Of a stretch of DNA of 64,000 bases, positions 33,483 through 41,572 are shown piece after piece. Every line of letters starts with the position of its first letter. The stretch's first letter is position 1. The notes below the pieces were generated by a model. That model had not been told where the DNA came from and ran no database searches. It saw only the letters and a list, made by a program, of their open reading frames with translations. The translations under genes and the position numbers were made by a program. This DNA is from Hyphomicrobiales bacterium (GTDB lineage: Bacteria; Pseudomonadota; Alphaproteobacteria; Rhizobiales; Rhizobiaceae), in NCBI GenBank assembly GCA_900471925.1, contig UCGV01000004.1, positions 62,001 through 126,000 on the forward strand, written 5' to 3'.

Positions 33483-34193
33483 ATGACAACGCTCGTGCTC
33501 ATACCAGGGCTCGTGTCCGACAGCATTGTCTGGGCGTCGCTCGCCGATGCCGTCTCACAGCGCATGCCAGTGCACATGGCGGATATCTCCCGGCACTCCT
33601 CGATACCATCAATGGCGGAAAGTGTTCTCGCGGCCACCGAAGGCGATCTGATCGTCACGGGCCATTCTCTGGGCGGCCGTGTCGCGATGGAAATGGCACA
33701 TATCGCAGCGGATCGCGTCCGCGGGCTGGTGCTTGCCAATACCGGCCACCACCCGAAACGCGAAGGCGAGGAAATCCGGCGTCACCAGATGATCGACCTC
33801 GGGCATCGCAGCATGGAGGAACTGGCCGACGAATGGCTACCGCCCATGGTCAAACCCACAAGGCTGACGGATGCGGAACTGATCGCAAGCCTGCGCGCCA
33901 TGGTGCTGCGAGCTGGCCCCGATATGCACGAGCGGCAGATCCGCGCACTGATCGACCGTCCGAACGCCTCATCCTATATGGCCGAGCTCGAATGCCCCAT
34001 CCTGCTCCTCGCGGCACGTCACGACAGCTGGAGCCCGATCGACCAGCACCAGGAGATCGCCGACGCCGCACCTGATACCGAACTCGTCATCATCGAAGAT
34101 GCGGGCCACTTCGCTCCCGTCGAACGGCCGGACGAAGTCGCGGCCGTCGTCACCGGCTGGCTGGCACGCCGATTTGGAGGAATTGATGCCTGA
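33483..34193 (+). CDS. Alpha/beta hydrolase
   Basis: 236 aa. The nucleophile elbow GHSLGG (Ser in IVTGHSLGGRVAMEM), the acid in LLAARHDSWSPID and the base His in EDAGHFAPVERP form a complete Ser-Asp-His triad; LVLIPGLVSDSIVW is the oxyanion-loop start. It follows GGGAGG and its stop overlaps the ligA start by 8 bp. In an aromatic operon it could cleave an aromatic ester (for example a galloyl or feruloyl ester) or a ring-fission lactone. The substrate is open; sequence alone also allows a carbon-carbon hydrolase. Confidence 0.85.
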   Translation: MTTLVLIPGLVSDSIVWASLADAVSQRMPVHMADISRHSSIPSMAESVLAATEGDLIVTGHSLGGRVAMEMAHIAADRVRGLVLANTGHHPKREGEEIRRHQMIDLGHRSMEELADEWLPPMVKPTRLTDAELIASLRAMVLRAGPDMHERQIRALIDRPNASSYMAELECPILLLAARHDSWSPIDQHQEIADAAPDTELVIIEDAGHFAPVERPDEVAAVVTGWLARRFGGIDA

Positions 34194-34539
34194 CAGTACC
34201 GCGACCATCCCCGATACACCGCTGTTCGACCGGGCGGCCTCGATCCGCGGTTACCGGCTCAACAAGATGGCGATGGGGCTCGCTCAGGCGGACAACCGGA
34301 ATGCCTTCAAGGCGGATGAGGATGCCTATCTCACCCGTTTCAGCTTGAGCGACGAGGAGAAGGCCGCCGTCAAAGGCCGCGACTGGCATGAGATGGTGCG
34401 CCTCGGCGGCAATCTGTTCTTCATCCTCAAGATCGCTGCCGTCGACCCGACGCCAATCACTGAGATCGGTGCGGCACAGGCCGGCATGTCGCATGAGGAT
34501 TTTCTCTACCAAAGACTGGGAAAGAAGAGACATGGCTAA
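34186..34539 (+). CDS. ligA: Extradiol ring-cleavage dioxygenase alpha subunit, LigA-like
   Basis: 117 aa helical small subunit of type II (LigAB) extradiol dioxygenases. The family pattern is visible in GYRLNKMAMGLAQADNRNAF, then the DEDAYLTRFSLSDEEKAAV segment and GGNLFFILKIAAVDP. It starts after TTTGGAGG and overlaps both neighbours by 8 bp, so it is translationally coupled to ligB. The subunit caps the active site of the beta subunit. In the family it occurs with protocatechuate 4,5-dioxygenases and gallate-type relatives. Confidence 0.92.
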   Translation: MPDSTATIPDTPLFDRAASIRGYRLNKMAMGLAQADNRNAFKADEDAYLTRFSLSDEEKAAVKGRDWHEMVRLGGNLFFILKIAAVDPTPITEIGAAQAGMSHEDFLYQRLGKKRHG

Positions 34540-35374
34540 GATCATCGGCGGCCTCGGAACGAGCCACGTCCCCTCGATCGGCGCGGCGCTCGACAAGGGC
34601 CTGCGCAACACGCCGGACTGGAAGCCTTTCTTCGACGGTTACGAAGCCGGTAAGCAGTGGATGCGCGAGGCAAGGCCCGATATCGCTGTCGTCATCTTCA
34701 ACGATCACGGCAACACTTTCTTCCTCGACCGTGTGCCGACCTTCGCGGTTGGCGTGGCGGAAACCTATCATCCGGTCGATGAAGGCTGGGGACCGCGGTC
34801 CATCCCGGCTTTCAAAGGTGCGGTCGATTTTTCCTGGCACTTCGTCGACAAGCTGGTCGAACGCCACTTCGATCCGCTGGTCTGCCGTGAGATCGAGGTC
34901 GATCACGGCCTGCAGGTACCGATGGAGCTCTTCTTCGGCCGGCCGGAGCACTGGCCCGTCAAAGTTCTGCCGATCTGGGTGAACACGATCCAGTACCCGA
35001 TCCCGACGCCACAGCGCTGCTGGGAGATGGGAAAGGTGCTGCGCGAAGCGATCGAAAGCTGGCCGGGCGACGAGCGGGTCGTCATTCTCGGGACCGGCGG
35101 CCTGTCGCACCAGCTTCAGGGCGCCCGCGCCGGCTTCATCAATCAGGTAGCCGACCGCGCCTGGCTGGACGGTATCGCCGCCAATCCGGAACCCTATCGT
35201 GCCATGAGCCGCGAGGACTACGTGGAGCAGTTCGGTTCCGAAGGCGCCGAACTCATCATGTGGCTGGTCATGCGCGCCGCCATGAATGAACAGGTCAACC
35301 TCATCCACAAGCACTACCATGCCCCGGCCTCTATGACCGGTGCCGGCATGGTCGTATTGGAAAACGCCGCCTGA
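34532..35374 (+). CDS. ligB: Extradiol ring-cleavage dioxygenase beta (catalytic) subunit, LigB-like
   Basis: 280 aa Fe(II)-dependent enzyme that opens a catecholic ring with O2. The first metal His is in GGLGTSHVPSIGAAL, the second is likely in the NDHGNTFFLDRVPTF segment, and the substrate or acid-base His lies in EIEVDHGLQVPMELFF; GTGGLSHQLQG is also a family block. Known substrates of this family are protocatechuate and gallate. The downstream set GalB-GalC-GalD, with no semialdehyde dehydrogenase or pyrone hydrolase in view, favours gallate, which gives 4-oxalomesaconate directly. Confidence 0.92.
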   Translation: MAKIIGGLGTSHVPSIGAALDKGLRNTPDWKPFFDGYEAGKQWMREARPDIAVVIFNDHGNTFFLDRVPTFAVGVAETYHPVDEGWGPRSIPAFKGAVDFSWHFVDKLVERHFDPLVCREIEVDHGLQVPMELFFGRPEHWPVKVLPIWVNTIQYPIPTPQRCWEMGKVLREAIESWPGDERVVILGTGGLSHQLQGARAGFINQVADRAWLDGIAANPEPYRAMSREDYVEQFGSEGAELIMWLVMRAAMNEQVNLIHKHYHAPASMTGAGMVVLENAA

Positions 35375-35700
35375 TGCCTGCCTTTTTCCTCATGCGCTGC
35401 CTGCACCATCACGGGCAGGATAACGCCCGCGATCTGCATCGCCCCGCCCATCGCGCCTGGGTGCAGTCCGGCGGCGAAGGCCTTGCCACAGTGCTGATCG
35501 GTTCAGCCCTGCATGATGACAGCGGGATCTCGATCGGCAATTTCGGAATATTGGAGACGGCAGGTCTTGCCGAAGCGAAGGCCTTTGCCGAAGGCGACCC
35601 TTTCAACAGGGCAGCCATTGTGGCAAAGATCGAACTCACGCCATTGCCGGCGACATTCCAGGCCGGACGCATCAGCGATCCGATGACGCCAAGGACATAG
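35374..35700 (+). CDS. YciI-family small protein
   Basis: 108 aa, ferredoxin-like fold by family. It has the YciI pattern MRCLHHHGQDNARDLHRPAH near the start and an E-A-K-A-F-A-x-x-D-P-F block (EAKAFAEGDPFNRAAIV) in the second half. YciI relatives act as isomerases or dehalogenases on small acids, and homologues occur in aromatic pathways. Its ATG overlaps the ligB stop by 1 bp, so it is the last member of the hydrolase-ligAB operon. A muconolactone-isomerase-like role is possible but unproven. Confidence 0.8.
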   Translation: MPAFFLMRCLHHHGQDNARDLHRPAHRAWVQSGGEGLATVLIGSALHDDSGISIGNFGILETAGLAEAKAFAEGDPFNRAAIVAKIELTPLPATFQAGRISDPMTPRT

Positions 35701-35715
35701 AATTCGAGTTCCGCA

Positions 35716-35830
35716 CCAGCGGGAGGGGGTGCCCCGGAGAGGGGCAGATGAGGGGGCTGGCAAAGCAAGGGAGGGAACGATCGAACCGAGAGGGACGGTC
35801 GCTTGTGCGCTACGGCCCCCTCATCCGCGT
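35716..35830. repeat. Intergenic palindromic element, RIME-like
   Basis: GATGAGGGGGC at 35747-35757 is matched by GCCCCCTCATC at 35815-35825, a perfect 11-bp inverted repeat around a 57-bp centre, next to a second GC-rich arm (GTGCCCCGGAGAGGGGC). It lies between two convergent genes. Rhizobial genomes contain many such mosaic palindromes with CCCCTCATCCG-type ends. With only one copy seen in the window the assignment rests on the resemblance. It may also act as a transcription barrier. Confidence 0.45.
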
Positions 35831-35852
35831 CATACCGCCCCCGCCCTGCTGC

Positions 35853-36719
35853 TCACCTCACTAGAGGCTTCAACCGTAATTCCAGCACGCGTCCGACAGT
35901 TTCTCCCAACCCACCGGTCTGCCCGACACCGCAGGCACCCATGCGCTCCTGCACCTCGGCGATCTCCATCGCCAACCCGCCGCGAAGCCCGAGCGCATCG
36001 AGTGTCGCAGCGCTCTCGCGCATTTCTGCCGCCCGCCTTCGCCCATGCCGCGTTGTGCGCTCCATCTGATATTCGGCAAATTGCGGCCAGTGGAGACCCG
36101 GGAACGAATTGGAAAGCGACGAAAGGATTTCGTCGTAGCAACCGGACGCCTTCGCCGCGAGCAGAGCTTCGACGGTAATCGCCTCGAGCCCTTTCACGAA
36201 AAGAGAGCGCACCATCTTGATCGCGGTCGCAGCGCCCGGTGCAGATCCTGCAATTTCTGCCGAAAAGCCGAGGCCGGTCAGTTCGGGCAGCAACTGCTCT
36301 GCCGGCGCACCGGCAAGCAGCACCGGCGTCTGGTGCTTGCGTGGATGGACCGGCGCCATGACCGCCATGTCGAGATAGTCGCCACCGACGGCTTCCACGG
36401 CGGCAGCCGTCTCCCGCTTTCGGCCCGGCGAAACGGAATTGATATCGATTACCACCTGCCCCTGCCGCAGATGCGGCAAGAGCGGTTCAATGGCAAGCAG
36501 GCTCTGGTCGGCGGTCACGGCGATGAACACCCAATCCGCCTCCGAAAGCCCTGATACCGTTTCGGAAATCTCGGCGCCGCGGGCGCGCATGGCCTCGCGT
36601 ATCGCTTCGTCCCCAGAAGCGAGCAGAATATCATAGGCGATGAAGCTCAGCCCCGGTCGGCTCAATCCATCGTGAAAAGCCCGTGCCGCTTCGCCATACC
36701 CCAGAAACCCGATCCTCAT
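35853..36719 (-). CDS. NAD(P)-dependent oxidoreductase, 6-phosphogluconate/3-hydroxyisobutyrate dehydrogenase-like (DUF1932)
   Basis: 288 aa. The Rossmann start MRIGFLGYGEAARAFHDGL carries a G-x-G-x-x-A nucleotide site, followed by DWVFIAVTADQSL, VVIDINSVSPGRK and, about residue 160, KMVRSLFVKGLEA with the catalytic-type Lys. The C-terminal part is the DUF1932 helical domain. The ATG follows GGGAG. It is the last gene of the gal operon. It could reduce a keto acid of the pathway or reclaim a side product; the reaction is unknown. Confidence 0.85.
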   Translation of the reverse strand: MRIGFLGYGEAARAFHDGLSRPGLSFIAYDILLASGDEAIREAMRARGAEISETVSGLSEADWVFIAVTADQSLLAIEPLLPHLRQGQVVIDINSVSPGRKRETAAAVEAVGGDYLDMAVMAPVHPRKHQTPVLLAGAPAEQLLPELTGLGFSAEIAGSAPGAATAIKMVRSLFVKGLEAITVEALLAAKASGCYDEILSSLSNSFPGLHWPQFAEYQMERTTRHGRRRAAEMRESAATLDALGLRGGLAMEIAEVQERMGACGVGQTGGLGETVGRVLELRLKPLVR

Positions 36720-36770
36720 CTCAGTCTCCCATTCCGCGAAAGATTGCGCAGCGTGAGAGCACTGCCGCAA

Positions 36771-37829
36771 TCACGCAAAGACATAGCCGTCGAAAAGCTT
36801 GCGGGCGGTGCGCAACACCGCCGCATCGGTCACGACGCCATTCCTTACCGTGGCGACAACGCTCATTTCGCCGGTCGGATGCTCGACCGAAATCAGCTTC
36901 TCGTCGCCATCGGGCACGACAGCCAGTCTCGCCGCCGGTCCCTCTGGCAAAAGACACGCCGTCGCCACGCTGACGGCGCCAAGTACGCCGATCGCATCAT
37001 GGCAGCGATGCGGAATGAAGGTGCGCGTCGAGATCGCACCGCCGTCCCTCGCAGGCGAGACCATTATCATCTTCGGCACGGATTTCTTCCTGACATCACC
37101 GAGATTCATCATCGGACCGGCCTCGAGCCGGATCGCCTCCAGCTTTGCCTTAAGGCTCGCGCTGGCTTCTAGAACATCAGGCGTTTCCGACCCTTCGATA
37201 TCGAGATCTCTGGCAAGCATCACGACGCAGGGCATGCCATTATCGATCAAGGTGCATTCGATCCCTTCGATAATATCGACCGCACGTCCGGTCGGCAGCA
37301 GCGCACCGCAACTCGAACCCGCCGTGTCGGCAAAGGTGATCGGCACCGCCGCGGCCGTGCCTGGCACCCCATCGATGCGGGCATCCCCCGCGTAGGCCAC
37401 CCGCCGATCCGGCGTCGATATCCTGGCGGTGGCGACCTGTCCGGTATTTTCCATGAAGATACGGACCTCCGTCAGGCCGTCCGCGGCTTCGATCAGGCCG
37501 CGTTCGATGGCAAAGGGACCGACGCCGGCGAGGATGTTTCCGCAATTCTGAGCATCGGTGACGATGGGTTCATCGACGAAGACTTGCAGGAAGAGATAGT
37601 CAATATCGACGCCGGGCCGCTCCGATCGCTTGACGATGGCAACCTTCGAGGTCAGCGGATCGGCTCCGCCCATGCCGTCGATCTGCCGTGGATCGGGCGA
37701 GCCCATGACCCGCAGCAGAAAATTGTCGCGATCCTCGGGGAGGTCTTCCCCGAGGAAATAACCGCCCTTGGAGGTGCCGCCACGCATCCACATGCAGCGC
37801 ACGCCTGCCGGAACGATGGACCTAGACAT
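36771..37829 (-). CDS. galD: 4-oxalomesaconate tautomerase, GalD-like (PrpF family)
   Basis: 352 aa. PrpF-family isomerases open with M-R-G-G-T-S-K-G; here [20 protein letters not shown] is present. The pattern [19 protein letters not shown] near residue 95 and the catalytic Lys and Cys regions are those of GalD/PrpF proteins. GalD converts the keto form of 4-oxalomesaconate to its enol form for hydration by GalB. Overlap of 8 bp with galC and the presence of galB and galC make GalD much more likely than the propionate-pathway PrpF. Confidence 0.88.
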   Translation of the reverse strand: MSRSIVPAGVRCMWMRGGTSKGGYFLGEDLPEDRDNFLLRVMGSPDPRQIDGMGGADPLTSKVAIVKRSERPGVDIDYLFLQVFVDEPIVTDAQNCGNILAGVGPFAIERGLIEAADGLTEVRIFMENTGQVATARISTPDRRVAYAGDARIDGVPGTAAAVPITFADTAGSSCGALLPTGRAVDIIEGIECTLIDNGMPCVVMLARDLDIEGSETPDVLEASASLKAKLEAIRLEAGPMMNLGDVRKKSVPKMIMVSPARDGGAISTRTFIPHRCHDAIGVLGAVSVATACLLPEGPAARLAVVPDGDEKLISVEHPTGEMSVVATVRNGVVTDAAVLRTARKLFDGYVFA

Positions 37830-38493
37830 ATTTCAGCCCCTTCTCCGCCAGCCGTCCGCGCATGTTGTAGATATCGAGCCCGAGCTCACCGGCAGCCAGT
37901 CGCCGGCGCTTCTCGCCCTCCCCCGCGACGCGCTGCTCGGCCTTGTCGGCGATATCGGCGGCTTCTTCTCTTCGAACGACGCAGACGCCATCGTCATCGG
38001 CGACAATCACATCCCCGGGATTGACGAGCGCACCGGCGCAAACCACGGGAATATTGACCGATCCCAAGGTCTCCTTGACAGTGCCCTGCGCAAATATCGC
38101 CTTCGACCAGACCGGAAAATTCATCGCTCTGAGATCGGCGACATCACGCACGCCGGCATCGATGACAAGCCCGCAGCAGCCGCGTGCTATTGCCGATGTT
38201 GCCAGCAGATCGCCGAAATAGCCGTCCTCGCAGGGGCTGGTCGGCGCAAGCAGCAGAATATCGCCGGCCCTGATCTGCTCGATCGCCACATGCAGCATCC
38301 AGTTGTCGCCCGGAGGAACGGAGATGGTCACTGCGCTCGCCGCTATCCTCGCTCCCGGATAGATGGGCCGCATATAGCTCGCAAGTAGCCCCCGGCGCCC
38401 CTGCGCTTCATGGACAGTGGCAACGCCGCAGGTGGCAAGGCGATCGATGACGGATTGTTCCGCACGCTGGATATTCTGAACGACGACACCCAT
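37822..38493 (-). CDS. galC: 4-carboxy-4-hydroxy-2-oxoadipate aldolase, GalC/LigK-like (RraA-type aldolase)
   Basis: 223 aa class II aldolase that splits 4-carboxy-4-hydroxy-2-oxoadipate into pyruvate and oxaloacetate; the family also decarboxylates oxaloacetate. The metal site follows the D-x20-R-D rule, seen as [24 protein letters not shown]-type glycine motif occurs as [14 protein letters not shown]. The start ATG overlaps the galB stop by 1 bp. Length and motifs match characterised LigK/GalC/ProA proteins. Confidence 0.9.
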   Translation of the reverse strand: MGVVVQNIQRAEQSVIDRLATCGVATVHEAQGRRGLLASYMRPIYPGARIAASAVTISVPPGDNWMLHVAIEQIRAGDILLLAPTSPCEDGYFGDLLATSAIARGCCGLVIDAGVRDVADLRAMNFPVWSKAIFAQGTVKETLGSVNIPVVCAGALVNPGDVIVADDDGVCVVRREEAADIADKAEQRVAGEGEKRRRLAAGELGLDIYNMRGRLAEKGLKYV

Positions 38494-39221
38494 CAGAGTT
38501 CGTCCACCGTTCGGGGAAAGACAGACTGGAAGCCTTCCGCATGTGTTGCCTTGCGCCCGCCCGACTGTCCGCCGGAATTGCGCATGAAGTGATTGCCACG
38601 ATTCTCGGCGACATTCTTGTAATAGTGCCAGAGGTGTTCCTGCCCTTCCATGCACTGGATCGCCGCCCACTTCTTCTCCCAGACGGGCGAGATATCGAGG
38701 AAGACGTCAGGCTTCCATTCCATCTGTTCGGTCTGATGCGGCTCGAAGAGGTAAAGTTGCGGCGCGCCAAGAACCGTTTCGCCGGGATTGTGTCCCCAGG
38801 CCTGGGCGATCATCCGCGCCTCGAGCGCTACCTGCGTCGCGTACATATGGTCGGTATTGTAGGGATCCCATTTGGAATGGCTGAGCATGAATTCCGGCTG
38901 CACCGCGCGGATCACATCCACAAGCCGGAACTTTGCCTCCTGGTCGACGACCAGCGGATAGTCGCCGAGATCGAAGAACTGGATATCGTGCACGCCGAGT
39001 GCCTGAGCGGCATTCTCTGCCTCGACGCGCCGACCCGCCTTCACCTTATCCAACGTCATCCCGGCATTCTTCCAGAGCTTGGCGCTCTCGCCGCGCTCGC
39101 CATAGGAGAGGCAGACAACGGTCACCGCGTAGCCCTTTTCCTGATGCAGCGCGATCGCACCGCCGCAGCGCCAGACGAAATCCGCCGAATGCGCGCTGAT
39201 GACCAAGACCGTCTTCGCCAT
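38493..39221 (-). CDS. galB: 4-oxalomesaconate hydratase, GalB-like (PIG-L/LmbE fold)
   Basis: 242 aa. GalB is an unusual hydratase with the zinc-dependent PIG-L deacetylase fold. The metal motif region is [20 protein letters not shown], matching the AHSAD variant of GalB rather than the AHPDD of true deacetylases, and the third ligand lies in [15 protein letters not shown]. It hydrates enol-4-oxalomesaconate to 4-carboxy-4-hydroxy-2-oxoadipate. It lies 3 bp after the VOC dioxygenase gene and overlaps galC. The three gal genes in a row leave little doubt. Confidence 0.9.
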   Translation of the reverse strand: MAKTVLVISAHSADFVWRCGGAIALHQEKGYAVTVVCLSYGERGESAKLWKNAGMTLDKVKAGRRVEAENAAQALGVHDIQFFDLGDYPLVVDQEAKFRLVDVIRAVQPEFMLSHSKWDPYNTDHMYATQVALEARMIAQAWGHNPGETVLGAPQLYLFEPHQTEQMEWKPDVFLDISPVWEKKWAAIQCMEGQEHLWHYYKNVAENRGNHFMRNSGGQSGGRKATHAEGFQSVFPRTVDEL

Positions 39222-39224
39222 GAA

Positions 39225-40184
39225 CTAGTCCTTCCTCGCCACCGGGGGCGTGCCATGCGTGTGAAACGTCTCGATCGTCTTCAGGCCCCAGGCCTGGCCC
39301 TTCTTGCGCTCCGTCTCCGTCCAGGTCACGGTCGGCCAGTCAGGCCTCAGGATCAGCCGCGCGCCGGCATTGGCAAGCTCGACACGGTTGCCCGCCGGCT
39401 CCCAGACGTAGAGGAAGAAGGTGCCCTGGATCGCGTGCTTGTGCGGCCCCGTCTCGATATGGACGCCATTCTCCAGGAAGATATCGGCCGCCCGCAAGAT
39501 GTCCTCGCGCTGGTCGACCGCATAGGTGACGTGGTGAAAACGCCCCTTCGCCCCGGTATGGTCCTCGGAATAAGCGATGTCATAGGTCTTGTTGTTGACC
39601 GTGAACCAGCAGCCGCCAAGCCTGCCGTTGTCGAGTTGGATCTGCTCCGTCACCCGGCTGCCGAGCGCCTGTGTCATGAAGTCTCTGACAGCGCGGACAT
39701 CAGTCGCGAGCAGGTTCAGGTGATCAAGCCGGCGCGGGCTGGCGCCGCGCCCGTGGTAGCGCTGGGCGATATTCTTCAGCGCCGGGCGCTCGCCTTCGGG
39801 CGCCTCATAGACATGCGTATCGTAATAGAGTTCGAAGACATGGCCATCCGGGTCGGTGAAGCGATAAGCCCGGCCATGTCCTGCGTCACCTTCGACCCAG
39901 CCAATGCCGCAACCCATGTCCTCTATCACCTTGACCCGCCGCTCCAGGGCCTCCGGAGATGAGGTGCGGTAGCCGACATGGCCGATACCGGTCGTGTGAT
40001 GACGTACCAGCTTCAGCGTATGGAATTCGTAGTCGTCGAAGGCACGCAAGTAGGCGACGCCATCCTCGATCAGGCTCGGCGTCAGCCCGTAGACCCGCGT
40101 GAAGAAATCGAGGCTTTCGTCGAAGCGGTCGCTATAGAGTTCCACATGCCCGAGATGGGCGACATCAAAGCAGGGCTCGCTCAT
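39225..40184 (-). CDS. Extradiol dioxygenase of the VOC superfamily (catechol 2,3-dioxygenase-like)
   Basis: 319 aa with two VOC modules. The Fe(II) ligands of the second module appear as His in RRLDHLNLLATD, His in GRFHHVTYAVDQ and Glu in AGNRVELANAG, as in catechol 2,3-dioxygenase and 2,3-dihydroxybiphenyl dioxygenase. The ATG is translationally coupled (ATGA) to a 16-codon leader frame. It is the first full gene of the gal operon, so this region encodes two evolutionarily unrelated ring-cleaving enzymes, this one and LigAB. It may handle another catechol of the same plant-derived mixture. Confidence 0.9.
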   Translation of the reverse strand: MSEPCFDVAHLGHVELYSDRFDESLDFFTRVYGLTPSLIEDGVAYLRAFDDYEFHTLKLVRHHTTGIGHVGYRTSSPEALERRVKVIEDMGCGIGWVEGDAGHGRAYRFTDPDGHVFELYYDTHVYEAPEGERPALKNIAQRYHGRGASPRRLDHLNLLATDVRAVRDFMTQALGSRVTEQIQLDNGRLGGCWFTVNNKTYDIAYSEDHTGAKGRFHHVTYAVDQREDILRAADIFLENGVHIETGPHKHAIQGTFFLYVWEPAGNRVELANAGARLILRPDWPTVTWTETERKKGQAWGLKTIETFHTHGTPPVARKD

Positions 40185-40231
40185 ACGCCAATACCCCGCA
40201 TGATCGCCTCAAGAACTTCTAGAGATTTCAT
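40181..40231 (-). CDS. Short leader frame (16 codons) coupled to the VOC dioxygenase
   Basis: A start codon at 40231 with a strong GGAGGG ribosome site opens the frame MKSLEVLEAIMRGIGV, whose TGA overlaps the dioxygenase ATG as ATGA. The dioxygenase itself has only a poor site of its own. This suggests that the short frame delivers ribosomes to the downstream gene, or that it is the remnant of a longer gene. Too short for a family call. Confidence 0.45.
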   Translation of the reverse strand: MKSLEVLEAIMRGIGV

Positions 40232-40557
40232 GATGCCCTCCTCGCGAGCCAGACGCCTCCACGCCTGCCTGCTGTCAAAATACTAGGAAGGTCCGCAACC
40301 GCAGACAATTTAGTTTTGCTGACGGGGCATAAGCTGAGGTTACAGGAGCTGTGGCCAGCGGTAGTTCCACAGTGTCCGCATCCGCTGAGATGGCCCTGGA
40401 ACCCATGATCCGACCGACGTCATGTCAGTCGTCCGGCAAGAAACTCTCCACCAAATCAGAAATGCGTTCGAAGAATGCTCGACTCTATAAATGAATACTT
40501 ACATGTCGACACGAACGCTGGAAATTGCGTTTTGTGCTCTATAACGAGCATTTAAGA
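40232..40557. other. Divergent intergenic region of the gal operon and metF-like gene
   Basis: About 330 bp without a supported gene. It should contain the minus-strand promoter of the leader-VOC-galBCD operon, but I could not pick a clear -35/-10 pair there. The ATGTATACAT site lies at its right edge (40575-40584) and could serve both directions. Confidence 0.5.
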
Positions 40558-40584
40558 TTGAAGTGGATTCTTTTATGTATACAT
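40558..40584 (+). promoter_or_regulatory. metF-like promoter region with ATGTATACAT operator
   Basis: TTGAAG at 40558-40563 may be a -35 box; a weak ACATTT or TACATT follows at 16 to 17 bp. The perfect palindrome ATGTATACAT at 40575-40584 overlaps this -10 region, 36 bp before the metF-like ATG. It is the fourth copy of the site. Confidence 0.6.
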
Positions 40585-40620
40585 TTTGATGATCTAAGGA
40601 GTATCCGAGGGGAGCGATGA

Positions 40621-41541
40621 ATGGCTTTGTTGAATTTCACCAGCAAGTCGAGAGAACACACCCCCTCACCGGAATTCGCAGACATGATCGAGGGCTGGTC
40701 AATCGAGGTAATGCCGCGCACCGCCGCCAAGATCACTGATTTTCGCGCACTCCTGCCGGCAGGTACGCGCGTCTATATCGCCCATATCGACGGCACTCCG
40801 ATCGAGGACATGGTCGCAACGGCAAGACGGCTGAATATGCAGGGGTTTCCAGTCATGCCGCATCTCCCGGCCCGTAGCATTCGCGATATCGGCACGCTGG
40901 CGGACTGGCTGGAACGTTATCGCGGCGAAGCCGATGTCCGCCAGGCACTGCTGCTCGGCGGCGGCAGGCTGACGCCCGCAGGGGATTTTCACAGCTCCAT
41001 GCAACTGATCGAAACCGGCCTTTTCGATCGTCACGGCTTCACGCATCTACACTTTGCCGGTCATCCGGAGGGCAGTCGCGACGTTGATCCGGATGGATCG
41101 ACTGCCCTTGCCGACCAGGCACTGCTCTGGAAACAGGATTTTGCCTCGCGAACTGACGCGAAACTCGCCATCACCACCCAGTTCACCTTCGATCCCCAAC
41201 CTGTCATCGACTGGGCAGAACGCATTCAGGCCGCCGGCGTCACCATGCCCATCCACGTTGGGATTGCCGGCCCTGCCAAGTTGCAGACACTGATCAAATA
41301 CGCACTCTCCTGCGGCATCGGCCCCTCCATGAAAGTGCTGCAGAAACGCGCCATGGACATGAGCAAGCTACTCTTGCCCTATGAACCGACCGATCTCATC
41401 GCGCGCCTTGCCGATTACAGGGCGGAGAGGCCTGAAAGCCTCATCAGCCAGTTCCACATGTTCCCGCTCGGCGGCATTCAAGCGGCGGCCGACTGGATGA
41501 ACAAACACCGTTCCGTCGAATCATCCGTCGCGCTACCCTGA
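40621..41541 (+). CDS. Methylenetetrahydrofolate reductase-like protein (MetF family)
   Basis: 306 aa, normal MetF length. The barrel pattern of the family is visible: SIEVMPRTAAKITDFRALLP (start strand with conserved Glu), QALLLGGGRLTPAGDF, FAGHPEGSRDVDPDG, the strand KLAITTQFTFDPQPVIDW and PIHVGIAGPAKLQTLIKYA. The biosynthetic role is formation of methyl-THF; with a LigM-type demethylase the reverse direction, oxidation of methyl-THF to methylene-THF, is the expected use. ATG after GGGGAG. Its own ATGTATACAT operator links it to ligM and not to methionine synthesis. Confidence 0.82.
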   Translation: MALLNFTSKSREHTPSPEFADMIEGWSIEVMPRTAAKITDFRALLPAGTRVYIAHIDGTPIEDMVATARRLNMQGFPVMPHLPARSIRDIGTLADWLERYRGEADVRQALLLGGGRLTPAGDFHSSMQLIETGLFDRHGFTHLHFAGHPEGSRDVDPDGSTALADQALLWKQDFASRTDAKLAITTQFTFDPQPVIDWAERIQAAGVTMPIHVGIAGPAKLQTLIKYALSCGIGPSMKVLQKRAMDMSKLLLPYEPTDLIARLADYRAERPESLISQFHMFPLGGIQAAADWMNKHRSVESSVALP

Positions 41542-41572
41542 GGCTGCCAATCTGGGGCCTTCAGCAAAAGCC

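Noticed and set aside
34532..35374. Naming LigAB strictly as protocatechuate 4,5-dioxygenase
   Set aside because: The lower pathway genes fit gallate cleavage at least as well, and no protocatechuate-specific follow-up gene is in the window. Only the family is asserted.
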